A stretch of 64,000 nucleotides of DNA, taken from NCBI GenBank assembly GCA_905250075.1, contig CAJNOP010000081.1:434001-498000 (forward strand), in the 5' to 3' direction. Source of the DNA: Rotaria sp. Silwood1 (taxonomy: Eukaryota; Rotifera; Eurotatoria; Philodinida; Philodinidae). The notes under the pieces are model-generated. The model worked only from the letters and a program-made list of their open reading frames with translations. It was not told the DNA's origin and did no database searches. Shown here piece by piece: positions 1 to 12,100 of the stretch (position 1 is the stretch's first letter; each line of letters opens with the position of its first letter). Made by a program: the position numbers and the translations under genes.

Positions 1-3000
1 AACATTTATTTGTGATAAATAACTCATTGTGTTCTACATGAATTAGAGTAATCTTTTCACTATAAAGTTGCTGTCAGCTTGTCATTGTTTCACTGGTAAC
101 TCACGACAGCATCAATAATGACAAGAAGCTTTTCATTTTTGCATTCTTATAATGTTTATTTTTAACTTTTCTTTTGTTTGTTAATTTATTTCTTCTTTTT
201 ATGATTGATGAAGTTGTTAGATTAAAAACGAATTATCTCAATGAAAAATTACTAAAACTGCATCAATTATACTGTTGTTTTTAATTTAATGTTCATTTCG
301 TCATTTCTTGATCTAGTTCTTCCGATTGCGTTTGTTTAAATTGAATGAATTGCTTTTTTCTAAAAAAGTAACTGAAAATTTTTTACATTTTTTAATTTTT
401 GTAATTTCAAGTAGTCACTGTCAATTTCTTTAATATCCTTCCCTATCCCTATATCTCTTTCATCATTTTGTATTCAATATTTGAAATATTATCAGCTTGA
501 TCATCGAGTAATTAACTAGTTGATATAATAATATTCATTCTAGCTTTCTCTTGTTTAATGTGTCGTTACATTCTTTTGATGAAAATCGTTATTTCTCACT
601 TGCACGACAATCGTGTCTAACTATCTTTTCATTCAAAAAGGAAAAAAAATTATTTCTCTTGTGCGTGTGTGAAGCAGTCTTACGCTTGAGTTAAACTTTA
701 TGCATTATTTCTAAATTTAGATTTGTGTATTATGGTATTCGTTATCTTTGTTAAATCGATAAAACTAATCCGATAAATCTATTTACTAGTTTAGAATCAT
801 AGGTAGAAGGTTGGACACTTATCTTGAAGAAAGTTTCGAAGTCAGAAATCATTCAATAGAATGATATTTACGTGATATTTTATCGAATTATAAGTTGCTA
901 ATGAGTTATCAGGCTGAGTTTATTAGTAAAAAGGTTAGAAAACTAGCTTTGTTTTATTTGGTATAATCTCTAGCACGACTTGTAAAGCCGTCGTCAAAAA
1001 GTTATATGTTGCAAAGAAAAGATGATGCACATTTATGAGTTCAAATATTTTCAATAGTTTTCCTGTAGTCCTTACCTCATCTTAAAAATCTGAGATGTTG
1101 TGTTTACATAGAAAAAGCGATAGATTACTAAATCTACAAGTTTTATAAAAATGATATATGTGACGATTGACCATTTCTAAGAGATCAACTTCAATGTTGA
1201 ATCGAAGTCAATTGATCGGCTGAAGATGATTCAATTTTAACAGTAGAATATTTTTGACTCGTAAATTCAAATATTCGACATATATTGTACAAATAAATGT
1301 GAGTTAATCCCTATTTTTTACCGTTCCTCAAATTTCGTGAATATGTCTTCAGAAGCCTCAGTTAACATTAGTTTGTACAGAAAGTGTTGAAAACAAACTT
1401 ACTAATCGAAAATATCATAACATTAAAGTGAAGCATTTTTAGTCAATTAATTGACTTCAAAACTAATATTTCATGCCCAACGGCTGAGAAATACTAATCT
1501 TCTATGGAAAAATGTGCCGTACATAGATCTTGTGCCACTTACAAAACAACATTCCCTAGTAACTTCCTGCATATTGTTCTTATATGCAGATAACCCCTAG
1601 AGAATTTCTTCTCTAATTCATATTAGGTAGAAATAATGGACTTTTAATGAACTACCATAAGATGAGCAGTTTTCAAAAAGACAACTATATTTTTGAGTTT
1701 CTTCCTGCAATTTTGTATACATGAATGTCACAGTCGGACTGTCTCCTATATATCAAATTGCATCAATTTTGCAGGTCGTCTAGGTAAGACATGAATTTCT
1801 TAAAATGTCCGTCCTTTACAAAATTACTTAAGAAAAGCGTGTATATTTTGAGAAATTCATACCTTGACTATGCGATATTCAAAACAACTAAAATTCAATA
1901 TATGAGATAATCTAAATTTGACCTTAATGTATACAAAGTTGTAGGTGGAAACTCAAACATCTAGGTTTCTTTTTGAAAACTGCTCTTCTTAGACGAGTTC
2001 GATAAAAAGCCATTATCTCAAATAAATATGAACAAGAGTAGGAGTCTCTCAGAGGTTTATACTATATTACAGGTACTCTATATATGAGTAAAGTATGATG
2101 GCAGTAGGAGCGGCTTATTGATGAATGTTCCCACTATGAAATGCAATGCTTAGAAGTGTTTAAAAATGCAATTGTAAGCGTTTTTTAGAGAAAAATATAA
2201 TCTTCTTTAAAGCACGATGAATGTTACTTGTAGAAATAAGATAGAATTTCAGAATATTACTCAGCTAATTTTAAACCAATAAAATTCTTGTTCTACGAAA
2301 TCATAGTTGCCTAAGTAATGTTAATTCTTTGGAACAAATGGGATAAGTGCACGATAACAAGTGTCTCTTTTTTTTTAATTCAAAATTTCAAAAATAAATT
2401 ATGTTGTTTTATTTTTTCTGAAGTGTGTTCTTTTTTATTATTTGAATTACTCCAAAAAGAAGTCATATCTCATGTTTCTATATCATTCCGAGAAATGTTT
2501 TGCTTCAACTTCTATAAAATTTAGTTGTATGCAATTTTGAAAAGTATTAAAAGCTCTATATTTTAGAAAAAAAGTTTAGTCCCGAAAATATGAAAACGAA
2601 CAGTAATATCAAGGCAATATGGTGAATAATTAATCAATTTATCTTTTGTATAAATGATTTCGACAAAAATGTTTGTTTTTTTTTTCATTCACTGTTAAAA
2701 AATTATAGTCCAATACAAAGAAAATTCTTCATACGTACACACAAATACAATCGCTGAATGTCAATAATCAATGGGCGAAAAAAAAAATGCATGAACAAGA
2801 TTCACACATGTATACATTATTTAGGAAACAAAAAAATTATCAACATGACCTCCACATATGGAAATCATGAAAATTTACAAAATTAAAAAGAAAAGAGAGA
2901 TCAAAGCTTATTGTTTTTTTGTCGTATTTTTTTGTTATATAAAACGAGTGATTGAAAGAAAAAAAGATAATCATTAATTAAGTCTGTGGACGCGTAAAAA

Positions 3001-3123
3001 AAAAAGGTGACAAAAAAAAAACGTTTGTATTGATATTGCACACGCTATAAAGTCATTGAAATAGATCGCAAACGACAGAGAAGAGGAAAATGAAAAGAAA
3101 TAAATCAATCTAAAATATTTCAT
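1..3123. other. Non-coding spacer upstream of the Rab pair
   Basis: AT-rich sequence with no reading frame that looks coded: the frames present are short, low-complexity and lack neighbouring splice partners. It contains an imperfect inverted repeat at about 1599-2059, listed separately. The last few hundred bases are A-rich and probably include the 3' untranslated region of the minus-strand Rab gene that ends at 3124. Confidence 0.6.
1599..2059. repeat. Foldback inverted repeat, arms about 125 bases
   Basis: Bases about 1660-1721 (starting AAGATGAGCAGTTTTCAAAA) match the reverse complement of about 1931-1997 with only scattered mismatches. The match continues outward at lower identity to about 1599 and 2059. 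A central spacer of about 200 bases separates the arms. There is no coding capacity, so this is probably an aged non-autonomous foldback or MITE-type element. Its ends and target-site duplication were not resolved. Confidence 0.6.
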
Positions 3124-4540
3124 TCATGTTGTACAACATTTTTTTTGTGCACCACCAATGAATGGTCGCTTTGGTCGAAGAATTGGACCACCGGAAGCCG
3201 ATTGTCCATTATTAGGTTGATTGAGACGTCGTTTAAGTGCAAGTCTAGTTATTTCATTGAATGCTAGACTTATATTCTTATTATCTTTTGCTGATGTTTC
3301 AAAAAATGGTAAATTTTTTTGTTCAGCATATGCTCGTGCATCAGAAGTTAAAACAACTTTGCCCATTTCATTATCATCATCATCTTTATTACCAACAAGA
3401 ATTTTTGGCACACTCTGATCACAATGACGTTCCATTTCAGTGATCCAATCTTTTAAATTAGCAAAACTTTCACCATTTGTTACCTTGAAAAAAAAAACAA
3501 ACAAAGATAAGATCAATTATCAAGAAAATAAAACAACAGAATTTCAAACGTACATCATAAACAATAATTACACCATCAGCACCTCGATAATAAGTACCTA
3601 TTGAAGAAAAAAAAAAAAGAGACGAATAGAATTTTTGATTTTTATAAAGAATTAGTTTTTTTTTTTCTTTATTTTATTTACTAGTAATAACACGAAAACG
3701 TTCTTGACCAGCTGTATCCCTAAATAAATAATAGAAAGAAAACATTGATGATTAATTCATTAAACAAAAAATAATTAATTTGAAAAAGTTATATGATGTT
3801 TTTCATTTATATATATTAAATTAAATAGTATGTCTAATGTAAAGTGCAATAATATTTGTCAAATAATGATGATTAGTACTAGTTGTATATCTAACAAGTG
3901 AAAACTAATATTGAATCATTGTTATTCAAAGTTTATGGTCTATATTATAGTTTATTGTTTATGATTACATAACAATTTTTTGTAATTTTTATAATAATAA
4001 TTAGAAAAAAAAACAAGAAGATTTATTTGTTAATTTTAGTAATAACATACGAATCTAATCTTAGTAACCTTCCAGAAGAATGATTAAAATACGAAAATTG
4101 ATGCAAATGACCTATAAAATTATGCAAATAAACTCTTGAGATGGTTTATGTCGTTTAAGAAAATATTATAAATGTTCTAGAATCATTTGATATTGTCTAT
4201 TAACATAACAAAAATTTATTAAAAATTGTTGAAATACTAAAAAAACCTGTTAGATTGACAAGTGTATTTTTTTTTTGATTAACAATTGCTTCTTTTTTTT
4301 TTCCTCCTCAAGTTCTAAAATAACAAAAGAACAAACAAACCATATTTGTATTCGACATTGATGTCCATCAACATTAATTGTACTCATTTTAAAATCTACA
4401 CCAATTGTTGTAATATAAGCAGCTGTAAAAATATCATCAACAAAACGAACCATTAATGAACTTTTTCCTACACCGGAATCTCCAATAATAAGAATTTTAA
4501 ATGTTTGAACTGATTCAAGACTTTTTGTTGTTGATGCCAT
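3124..4540 (-). CDS. Rab GTPase, Rab1/Rab35-like (213 aa, 4 exons)
   Basis: Small GTPase of the Rab family, a membrane-trafficking switch. Exons on the minus strand are 4341-4540, 3682-3719, 3554-3597 and 3124-3483, all GT..AG and in phase (642 bases). Visible motifs: P-loop GDSGVGKSS near residue 22; switch [10 protein letters not shown]; switch [11 protein letters not shown] with the catalytic Gln; G4 VGNKDD; G5 ETSAKDN; and a C-terminal CCTT that would be doubly geranylgeranylated. The body resembles Rab35 and Rab1 ([20 protein letters not shown]), but subfamily assignment by eye is uncertain. The ATG at 4540 sits two bases after a CTTTTCAG acceptor-like sequence, which suggests a 5'UTR intron or trans-splice site. 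A second Rab lies directly upstream on the same strand with a conserved W|D intron position, so the two look like a tandem duplication. All key GTPase residues are intact. Confidence 0.93.
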
Positions 4541-4859
4541 ATCTGAAAAGAAAAAAAAGAAAACCAACAAATAATTTATTAAATCATTTTTTTAATTTTT
4601 ACATATTACTTATATTTTGTCTTACATAATTTCATTTAAAATTTCATTTTTTTTTTCTTATGAATTTGTAAAAGTGAGACAAAAAAAGAAGAGAAAATGA
4701 AAGAACACCAAACAAACAAAAAGAAATAAAGTATATTATAAAGGTGATATGTATGAGATGACAGTCTCAGAATAAGAAATTGTTATGGAATGCAAAAAAA
4801 CAAAAGAATTTAATATACGAAAGCAAAACAAAAACAAAAAGAAAAACAAAAAGAAAGAT

Positions 4860-6647
4860 TTATTTGCAACATCCTCCACTATGAAATTTATCTTTTTTCT
4901 TAGATTTTTTTGTTGGTTTTAATCGAACAGTGTGTGATGTTGTAATACCATTTGTCATATTATTATGTTGCATTGCTTGTGATTTTGTACGAGCTTCTAA
5001 ACGTTGATATAATGCTAAACGTGTTATAGCATAAAAAGCTTCATAAACATTTTTATTATCTTTTGCTGATGTTTCAAAAAATGTTAATTTCATTTGACGT
5101 GCATATTGTTGAGCATCAGATGTTGATACAACTTTTTGTATATAATTACCATCTGATGATGGATTATCATCTTTATTTCCAACAAGTACTTTAGCTATAT
5201 TATCGTCACAATATTTATTTATTTCATCTACCCAACGACGAATACGAGAAAATGATTCACCATTAGTTACATCATAAACTATTAAAACACCTGCTGCATC
5301 ACGATAATACTAAATAGATAAATAAAAAAAAAACACTTTCCGAATATACAATCGAAAAAAAGAAAAGACTTACAGATGTTGTTATTACACGAAATCGTTC
5401 TTGACCAGCAGTATCCCTAATAAATATATTATTAAAAGGATAAAAATTTAATAATGATTAAATATGATGATAATAGATATGAATAAAAGTTTTAGTAAAA
5501 TATTTATTTATTTATTTATTTTTCAAAATAAATATCTACTCTAATTCTATAGACAATTTACCATAAAATAAATCTAAATTCTTAAAAATTTATTTTTAGC
5601 AAAATGAATCATATTATTAGTGTTTTATCAAAAATTCGATCTTCGAAGGAGTGTTGCCCTTTTCACCTCTATTATAGATAAAATATTGAATATTATGCAA
5701 TTCGATAGTCATTGTATTATTTTCTATTTACTAGTTATCAATATTTTACAAAGAAATAAATTTTAAGGAAATATAGCAGTATTAATCTAAGCAGTTACAA
5801 TGTAGTAATAAAACTTACCGATAGTAAAATAGAGATATATCTAGACTATTGTGTTATCGAAATATTTGTTAAGGCTGAAATCGAGACATATACATGATGA
5901 AACATAAGAAAAAAATTTGATATTTTAAATCTAAATGCTTCGTTGCTAAATCATTCAAGCGAATAATCATAAAGTAATTGATTGTTTGCTTCAATTTTTC
6001 TCTATGAACTATTCTACATAATCAAGATATAGTTTAAAACTACTCTATTTAAACATGAATAATAACCATAAAAAATTTTTAATAATTTTTCTAATTACAA
6101 ACAAAATATCTAATAAACATAAGAATAAAATTCTTTTTTTATCATTATTAAAATCTCGAATTTATTAAATTGAATTAGAACTTTTCAAACGAAATTGAAA
6201 TGAATAGAATGTATACAATATTTGTTTTAATTGTCAGTTACTAGAAAACAATTACAAATGACATAGCATTAATTCTTTAGATTATCGATCTATAGAAATA
6301 TTCATCGAATGTGTTGTTGTTTTTTTTTTGTGTTCTTTTAAAACGAAAGATTTTCAAGGTTTTTTTTTTGTTTTTTGAAACGAAGAAAATTTAAACTAAC
6401 CAAATCTGAACTTTGCATTGATGATCATCAATAACTAATGTGCGAACTTTAAAATCAACACCAATTGTTGGAAAAAATGTTGGTTGAAATGTTTCATCAA
6501 CAAAACGAGTCATTAAACTACTCTAAAAAAAATTAAATAAATATAAATAAAAAAAAACAAAATTTCATAAGATAAACAAACTTTTCCAACACTTGATTCA
6601 CCAATAATAAGAATTTTAAAATGAAATACTTCACTTGATCTTGCCAT
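4860..6647 (-). CDS. Rab GTPase, second tandem copy (226 aa, 4 exons)
   Basis: Rab-family GTPase related to its downstream neighbour. Exons are 6582-6647, 6401-6522, 5374-5416 and 4860-5309 (681 bases, all in phase); the 984-base intron 5417-6400 is by far the longest. Motifs: switch I FFPTIGVDF, switch [32 protein letters not shown]4 VGNKDD, G5 ETSAKDN, and C-terminal GGCCK, a CC prenylation signal with one trailing Lys. The P-loop reads GESSVGKS rather than the usual GDSGVGKS, so Ser replaces the Gly matching Ras Gly13. Residues after G4 carry a short insertion rich in Asn, Ser and Asp. The intron before the P-loop SSL is absent from the downstream copy. Closest subfamily is probably Rab35/Rab1-like; function is inferred from the family only. 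Confidence 0.92.
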
Positions 6648-7028
6648 AATTAATCGAAAAAAACCAACGTTGATTTTCAGCCTGGACTCATGACAATCTA
6701 AAACCGAAGTTATATTTTCATTCTACTGTATAGATAAAAAAAAACTGCATATTAATGATTCATTAGACCACTATACACCTTTTTCCTTCTTTCTTCTCAA
6801 AATTGTCTTATAGTGCCATCTATAATTTGATCAATTTTTTTATTTTATTTGTAATAAATAATTTTAATATTTTATACTATGATTTTAACATGTGAATATA
6901 TATCAATAAGACGAGATTAAATTTTTTATGGCTAACTTGTGAACAAAGAACACCCGGCTATTCAATCTATCGATTGAATATGTTCATTAACGGAAAGCAA
7001 AAAATTCAATTAGAATACAAACAAAGCT
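6648..7028. promoter_or_regulatory. Divergent intergenic spacer (380 bases)
   Basis: This is the gap between the start codon of the minus-strand Rab gene and the start codon of the plus-strand coiled-coil gene. A shared bidirectional promoter is the natural reading of two divergent starts this close, but I see no clear TATA box or other named element, only AT-rich sequence. Confidence 0.4.
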
Positions 7029-7986
7029 ATGGATGATGAAGTTAAGAAAAAAAGTACTTCTACAAGTATGGACGATGAAATAAATGAAGATAATTTATTT
7101 AATCTTAAAGTAATTTGTTAAATAAATACTAAAGAAGAAAAACAAAAAAAGAAATTCTATTTCTTCATATCATTTTTGTTTAGCGATTAAAAGATGGTTA
7201 TGTATCTATTATTGATAAAATGGGTTATGGAAAATTTAAACCTTATTTACAACGTTTATTTCATTCAGTTGAAATTATGTTTATACATGAAGTCACTGAA
7301 TTTAAAAAAATTGATGCGAAATATCAGTAAATTATTTTAATAAGATAATTTTTGTTTTTCTAAATTAATTTTTCTCTTTTTTAAATAGAGATATGGTACG
7401 TCAATGTCATATCTATGAAAAAACATTATCTATGCTTAAAGAAGTATGTTTAATCATATTTCTTGATCGATAATAATTGACTATGGATTTTGTTTATTTA
7501 GAGAAATTCATGTGAAATGAGTCCGTTTAAGTAAGTTATCGATGTTATTGTACTTTAAACAATAAGAATGTTTTATTTTGTATTGATTTATACGGAATGA
7601 GTAACAAGCAAAAAAAAAACAATATTCAAGTAGAACTCATTTAGAAACTCATAGATTTCATCTTTATATTTGAATCATTATCTTCGTTTGTATATTACTA
7701 ATATTCGAATAGAATTTGATAATTCGAAAAATTTTATTTTTATTTTATAAGACAAAGAGATATTGCTATGATTGATATTACAAGAAAAAAGTTATCTCGA
7801 TCGAAAGTAAAATATACGAATATTGAAAAAAATTTTTTTTAAATAAATTTTCCAAATAGTATTCTATAGGACGAGATCGAAAAATGCAGTCCTACACATC
7901 ATTTCGATTATTGTTCATTGTCAGAGAACAATAACAATAGAAACACAATAGTAGAAAAATTAAAAGCAAAAACAAAACATACTTAA
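7029..7986 (+). CDS. Unrecognised small charged protein, or 5' part of a longer coiled-coil gene
   Basis: Six exons join in phase: 7029-7109, 7184-7326, 7389-7443, 7502-7530, 7752-7806 and 7870-7986 (480 bases, 159 aa, stop at 7984-7986). I do not recognise the family. The product begins MDDEVKKKS, then has a segment with DGYVSIIDKMGYGKF and a likely helical stretch (EVTEFKKIDAKYQDMVRQ, EKTLSMLKE), then a Lys/Arg-rich tail; no signal peptide or membrane span. The last exon could instead stop at 7919 and use a weak donor (GTCAGA at 7920). That would leave phase 2, exactly what the acceptor at 9105 requires, and would fuse this gene to the repeat-rich exons downstream as one 667-aa protein. Transcript data would decide between two genes, one gene, or both as isoforms. 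Confidence 0.65.
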
Positions 7987-8072
7987 ATAATCATGACTAA
8001 AAGATTTTTTTTTGAATTAAACATTCAAGATTTTCATCTAGAACGACAAAACCAATCTAAATCTTTTGATAG

Positions 8073-8247
8073 CAGGGGCGGATCTACAGCAGAGGATGTG
8101 GGGCGACCGCAACCCCCTCCCCCCCTTTGGTACTGATTTCATGCGACTTTCTAGCGATTTGTCTACAAAATATCGTATTTTTATCGTAACCGCCCCTCCC
8201 TTTTGCTCAACCGCACCCCCCTTCGAAAGTTCCTGGATCCGCCACTG
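8073..8247. mobile_element. hAT-like MITE, 175 bp, with 8-bp target-site duplication
   Basis: The ends are imperfect terminal inverted repeats: left CAGGGGCGGATCTACAG, right TTCCTGGATCCGCCACTG, whose complement is CAGTGGCGGATCCAGGAA. The element is flanked on both sides by the direct repeat TTTGATAG (8065-8072 and 8248-8255). The 8-bp duplication and CAG..CTG ends are characteristic of hAT-superfamily non-autonomous elements. The interior is unusually GC-rich (runs of C) and codes for nothing. A second copy of the family, with its own 8-bp duplication, is at 35487-35683. Confidence 0.88.
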
Positions 8248-8352
8248 TTTGATAGGGACATTATATTCTTCCTTTGGAAGGTCCTTCACATCATTTCAGG
8301 TACTATTATTGATAGGTCGTTATAATCTTCAAAAGAAGAATGTGTCGAATTA

Positions 8353-9043
8353 GTTAAGCCCCCCCTCACAAAAGTCAATTTTGGTCAAATTTATCGATTT
8401 TGTGATTTATAACTCATTAGATAGAGCTAAGTGTCTACTCTCGAATGCACTATAGTTGATTGATTTTATCATGAGATTTAAGGATATTACGTAGGTTTTT
8501 CCGAATCCCCATATTGAAAAAAATAAGGTTTTTAAAAACTTATTTTTCGTTTTTCTCAAAATCAGTTTTTTTTTGTCATGCAGTTTACGCGGGCAGGTTT
8601 TTCTCCATAACGATTCGACATGGAAGTGATAATTTTTTTTTATTATCTAGGAGACATGTAGGGCTAGGACTTAACAGACTCCGATTTTTAAATTTCTCTT
8701 TTGCTAAAATAAAAAACTTCGATAGTTCATTTCTATTAGCATCTCGAATTTGAATATTTTTCGAAAAACGTTCTTTAGAAATCAAATAAAAGGAAATTCA
8801 CAAATCGGATCCTGTTAAGTCCTAGCCCTAAGGGTACTCTATAACTTGGAAACCGCGCGGACTTGTTAGCTCGTATTCGTATTGTGAAATCCTTGCCCGC
8901 GTAACTAGAACTTGTGCACTTCTTTGAGATTTGTGGGAGATATTTTAACCATAAGCTATTCTAGTCAAGACTAACATTCTCTAAAATTTTGGTTGAAATC
9001 GGATGAAAAATAACAAAGTTAGTTTCTGAGGGGGGACCTTAAC
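8353..9043. mobile_element. DNA-transposon relic with GTTAAG..C-run terminal repeats
   Basis: The left end GTTAAGCCCCCCCTCA and the right end TGAGGGGGGACCTTAAC are inverted copies of each other. The interior has no transposase frame. No clean target-site duplication was found, so the exact borders are provisional. A further inverted-repeat element (8661-8828) is inserted within it. Confidence 0.6.
8661..8828. mobile_element. Nested 168-bp MITE with about 36-bp TIRs and TA flanks
   Basis: Left arm GGGCTAGGACTTAACAGACT and the reverse complement of the right arm, GGGCTAGGACTTAACAGGAT, continue matching for about 36 bases with four mismatches. TA dinucleotides lie immediately outside both ends (8659-8660 and 8829-8830), as expected for a Tc1/mariner-type target duplication. 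There is no coding capacity. Confidence 0.75.
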
Positions 9044-9105
9044 AAGATTCTATGTAGAAATTGTATGTTTCCAAAGTTTTTTTTTTTGTTATGATAATTT
9101 TCTAG

Positions 9106-12100
9106 TGAATCAAGTAATACATATGCATTTGATGATTTAACGAAAGTTACTCCATATCTTGCACCTGATCTTCTTCAATCAACACTTGGTATTGGAACTA
9201 TAGCTGGTGGTAGTACATCATTACAATTTCGTTTACCTAGTCGACATTCATCATTATCAAATCATCAATATGTTTCAACACCACTTGGACCTACACGAAT
9301 AATGAAATCATCAGTACCTCTTGCTCATTTTGATGATGATTCTTCATTAGTACTTACAACTAGTCTTGGTTTTCAACAACAAGTAAAACAATTTGTTGAT
9401 GTTTATACACAATCAGAATCTCCTGTAATAATTGAAACAAAAGATTTTTCTTGTCAAATAATTCCATTATATAATGATAAACAAATTGAAACAATACAAT
9501 TTACTAGTGAATATCAATCAACACAAACAGATATAATTTTAACAGAAACAATTGCTTGTCAAATAAATCCAAATTTAAATGATTGTTCAATACAAACTAT
9601 TTTAAATGAACAAAAAGATTTTTCTTGTCAATATATACCAAATTCAAATGATCAAACTACTGAAACACTTATAACTAATTATAATACACAAATAATACAA
9701 ACTGATGATATTTCTATGAAGGATTATTCATGTCAAATAACACCTGAATATATCGATCAACAAATTGAAACAATACCTATCTTAACACAAGATATTGCTT
9801 TACAATCATCATTAACTAATGTAAGAAAATAAAATTATTATAGAATACTTTTCCTTGTTCTGACTCAAAATTTTTGCATTTTTCATAGCATCGATCTACT
9901 AAATGCATGTTAGGACCTAAAAATTGTTTTAAAACATTAAAAAAACATATATATAAAACTTTTCTCTGGTGTTATTGGTCTGTTTCAGTTGAAACTTTTT
10001 TGTTTCACACATTCGAGATACTAGTTTTAGATGAGTATTTTTTTTTCTGCATTAATAAATATTGTCCTACAGATTTTTAGTAATTCTTGGAAAAAAGAGT
10101 TCAATTTCCTGTGTTTCTTTGAGTATATTCTATATTTATACTTTTTAACTCGAAGTACAAAGAGTAAAAAATTTCAGCACTCTCAAATAAACAGGCAGAA
10201 TTTAATCATCATAATCTAACTATCACGGAAATTTTGCTAATCAGTCATTCTTCAGAAACACCGGAAAGCAAGAACACGAGTACCTTTTAAAAAAAAAATT
10301 ATTTATATTTATCTGTTTAGTCTACAATATATGATGATCAATATATTCAAACTGATTTTATTTATCATAATGATGTATCAACTCAATATGATCTTGATAT
10401 AGAAGATAGACCTGATACAGCTATTCTTCCTATTATATTTAGTGAAGAATTACCAATATCAAATGAAATTGAAATTTCAATTGAAAATCATCATATAGAA
10501 TTAGAGAAAAAAATTTTTCTTGATCAAGAATGTCAAACAATAAATAATAATCTTTATCAATTAAATCAATATACTCAAACATCACATATTTATTTAAATG
10601 ATTGTGCATCACAATCATCAATAATAACAGTTAAAAATCAATATATTCAAACTGAATCTAATATGAATTTATATTCATCATCACTTTATATTATACCAAC
10701 ATCTATTAATCAATCATGTTGTTCATCAAAAATTATAATTCTACCAAAAGAAAATCACATATCTTCATCTCCTATTGTTATGGATCAAGAAATTCAATGT
10801 AATCTTCCTTCATTAGAAATATCAATTCCAATTTCAATTGAACATAAAACGAATAATATGGATAGAAGAAGTATTATTCAACAACAATTAGATGAAAAAG
10901 AAAAACAAATGAATAAAATTATAGGTATGATTTTCTTCAAGAATTAAACAAAATAAAAAAAAAATGTACATTCAACAAGATCAATATAATTCCATCCGAA
11001 GAAGTTTATCCTATGTCGATAATGATATTTATAAATATTCTAGTAAACAAAATTTTATAAGATTTAAATTCAATGTAGTTATTATATTGTTAATATGTCT
11101 ATGTGTCAATGACTACTGTAGGATCTTAATTCTTTAGACTTATTATGTTTTGAAAAAACTTACATTATTTCTATAGAAGTCTCTCTCTAATATATAGACA
11201 AATTAAAAATTCATTAGCTAGAATAAGTCTGAGTATGAACTTAAATTTGTCTAAATATTCCATTAGAATATTAATTAGTATCTATAAGCAACAAAAAAAA
11301 AATAATCATTGAAATCGAAAAGAAGTATCATGTTTGATGTTCTTTCATGAGAAAATCCTAATGCATATGTCTACACTGGATAAATGCTATTATGAAAGGA
11401 TTAAGCTGTTTGAAAAGTACATCCCGTTTGATCCAAAACTATCCTCACTAATTGAAAAGAATATGGTATGAATAGAATTAACCTTTTTTCATTTTGTCTC
11501 TATTAAGAGTATAATTCTTACAGATGGTTTATATTAACTAGAAAAAATTTCTTTTTGTTACTCTATTTGAAGTTATAATCGAAATTTATGAAATACAAAA
11601 ACAAATGTTTCGAAATCAATTAAAAACTTGCAAGTCTTTTTGTTAATCAATTTCAAATGGTTATAAGACTTGTGTTTTACATTAGATAAAATGTAAGAAT
11701 AGTCTAGGAAAATGATCACAGTTAGTGTGAAAAATCGCTTGGAGTCTGGCAATTCTCAATATTGGAAATGTTTTTTTGTGAACAGAGATAAACGAATTTC
11801 TAATCCGAGTTTATAATATTTCCTGTATTGACAATTACCGGACTCCTAGGGTTTCATCATGCCAGCTTTAATCAATTTGGAACGTTCTTTCCGTAGTAGT
11901 TATTTTTAGGTTTCCTCTAATGCAAAATACAGGTTTCACAATTAATTGGAATTGCCTCGAGAAAAACCAAAAAAAGTGAGAATTTTCAACCGATTCCGAA
12001 ACCTTTGTTTTGTATTTAATGACTTTCGAGTACAATTTTGAATAGAGCAAAAAATAACGAATTGATCATGATTGACATAAACAATATTCTAGATAAAGGA

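Larger units (their letters stand above)
7987..9105. other. Intron or spacer filled with nested MITEs
   Basis: This stretch between the two coiled-coil blocks has no coding exon I can support. It carries three inverted-repeat elements: 8073-8247, 8353-9043, and one nested within the latter at 8661-8828, listed separately. If the two blocks are one gene, this is intron sequence running from 7920 to 9105. Confidence 0.7.

Noticed and set aside
8038-8353. Overlapping frames on both strands giving peptides such as QWRIQELSKGG and SSWIRHCL
   Set aside because: They fall on the MITE with 8-bp target duplication at 8073-8247 and read through its inverted repeats; not a gene.
8514-8785. Plus and minus frames of 66-79 codons
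   Set aside because: They lie across the nested TA-flanked MITE and its host element, with no splice partners.
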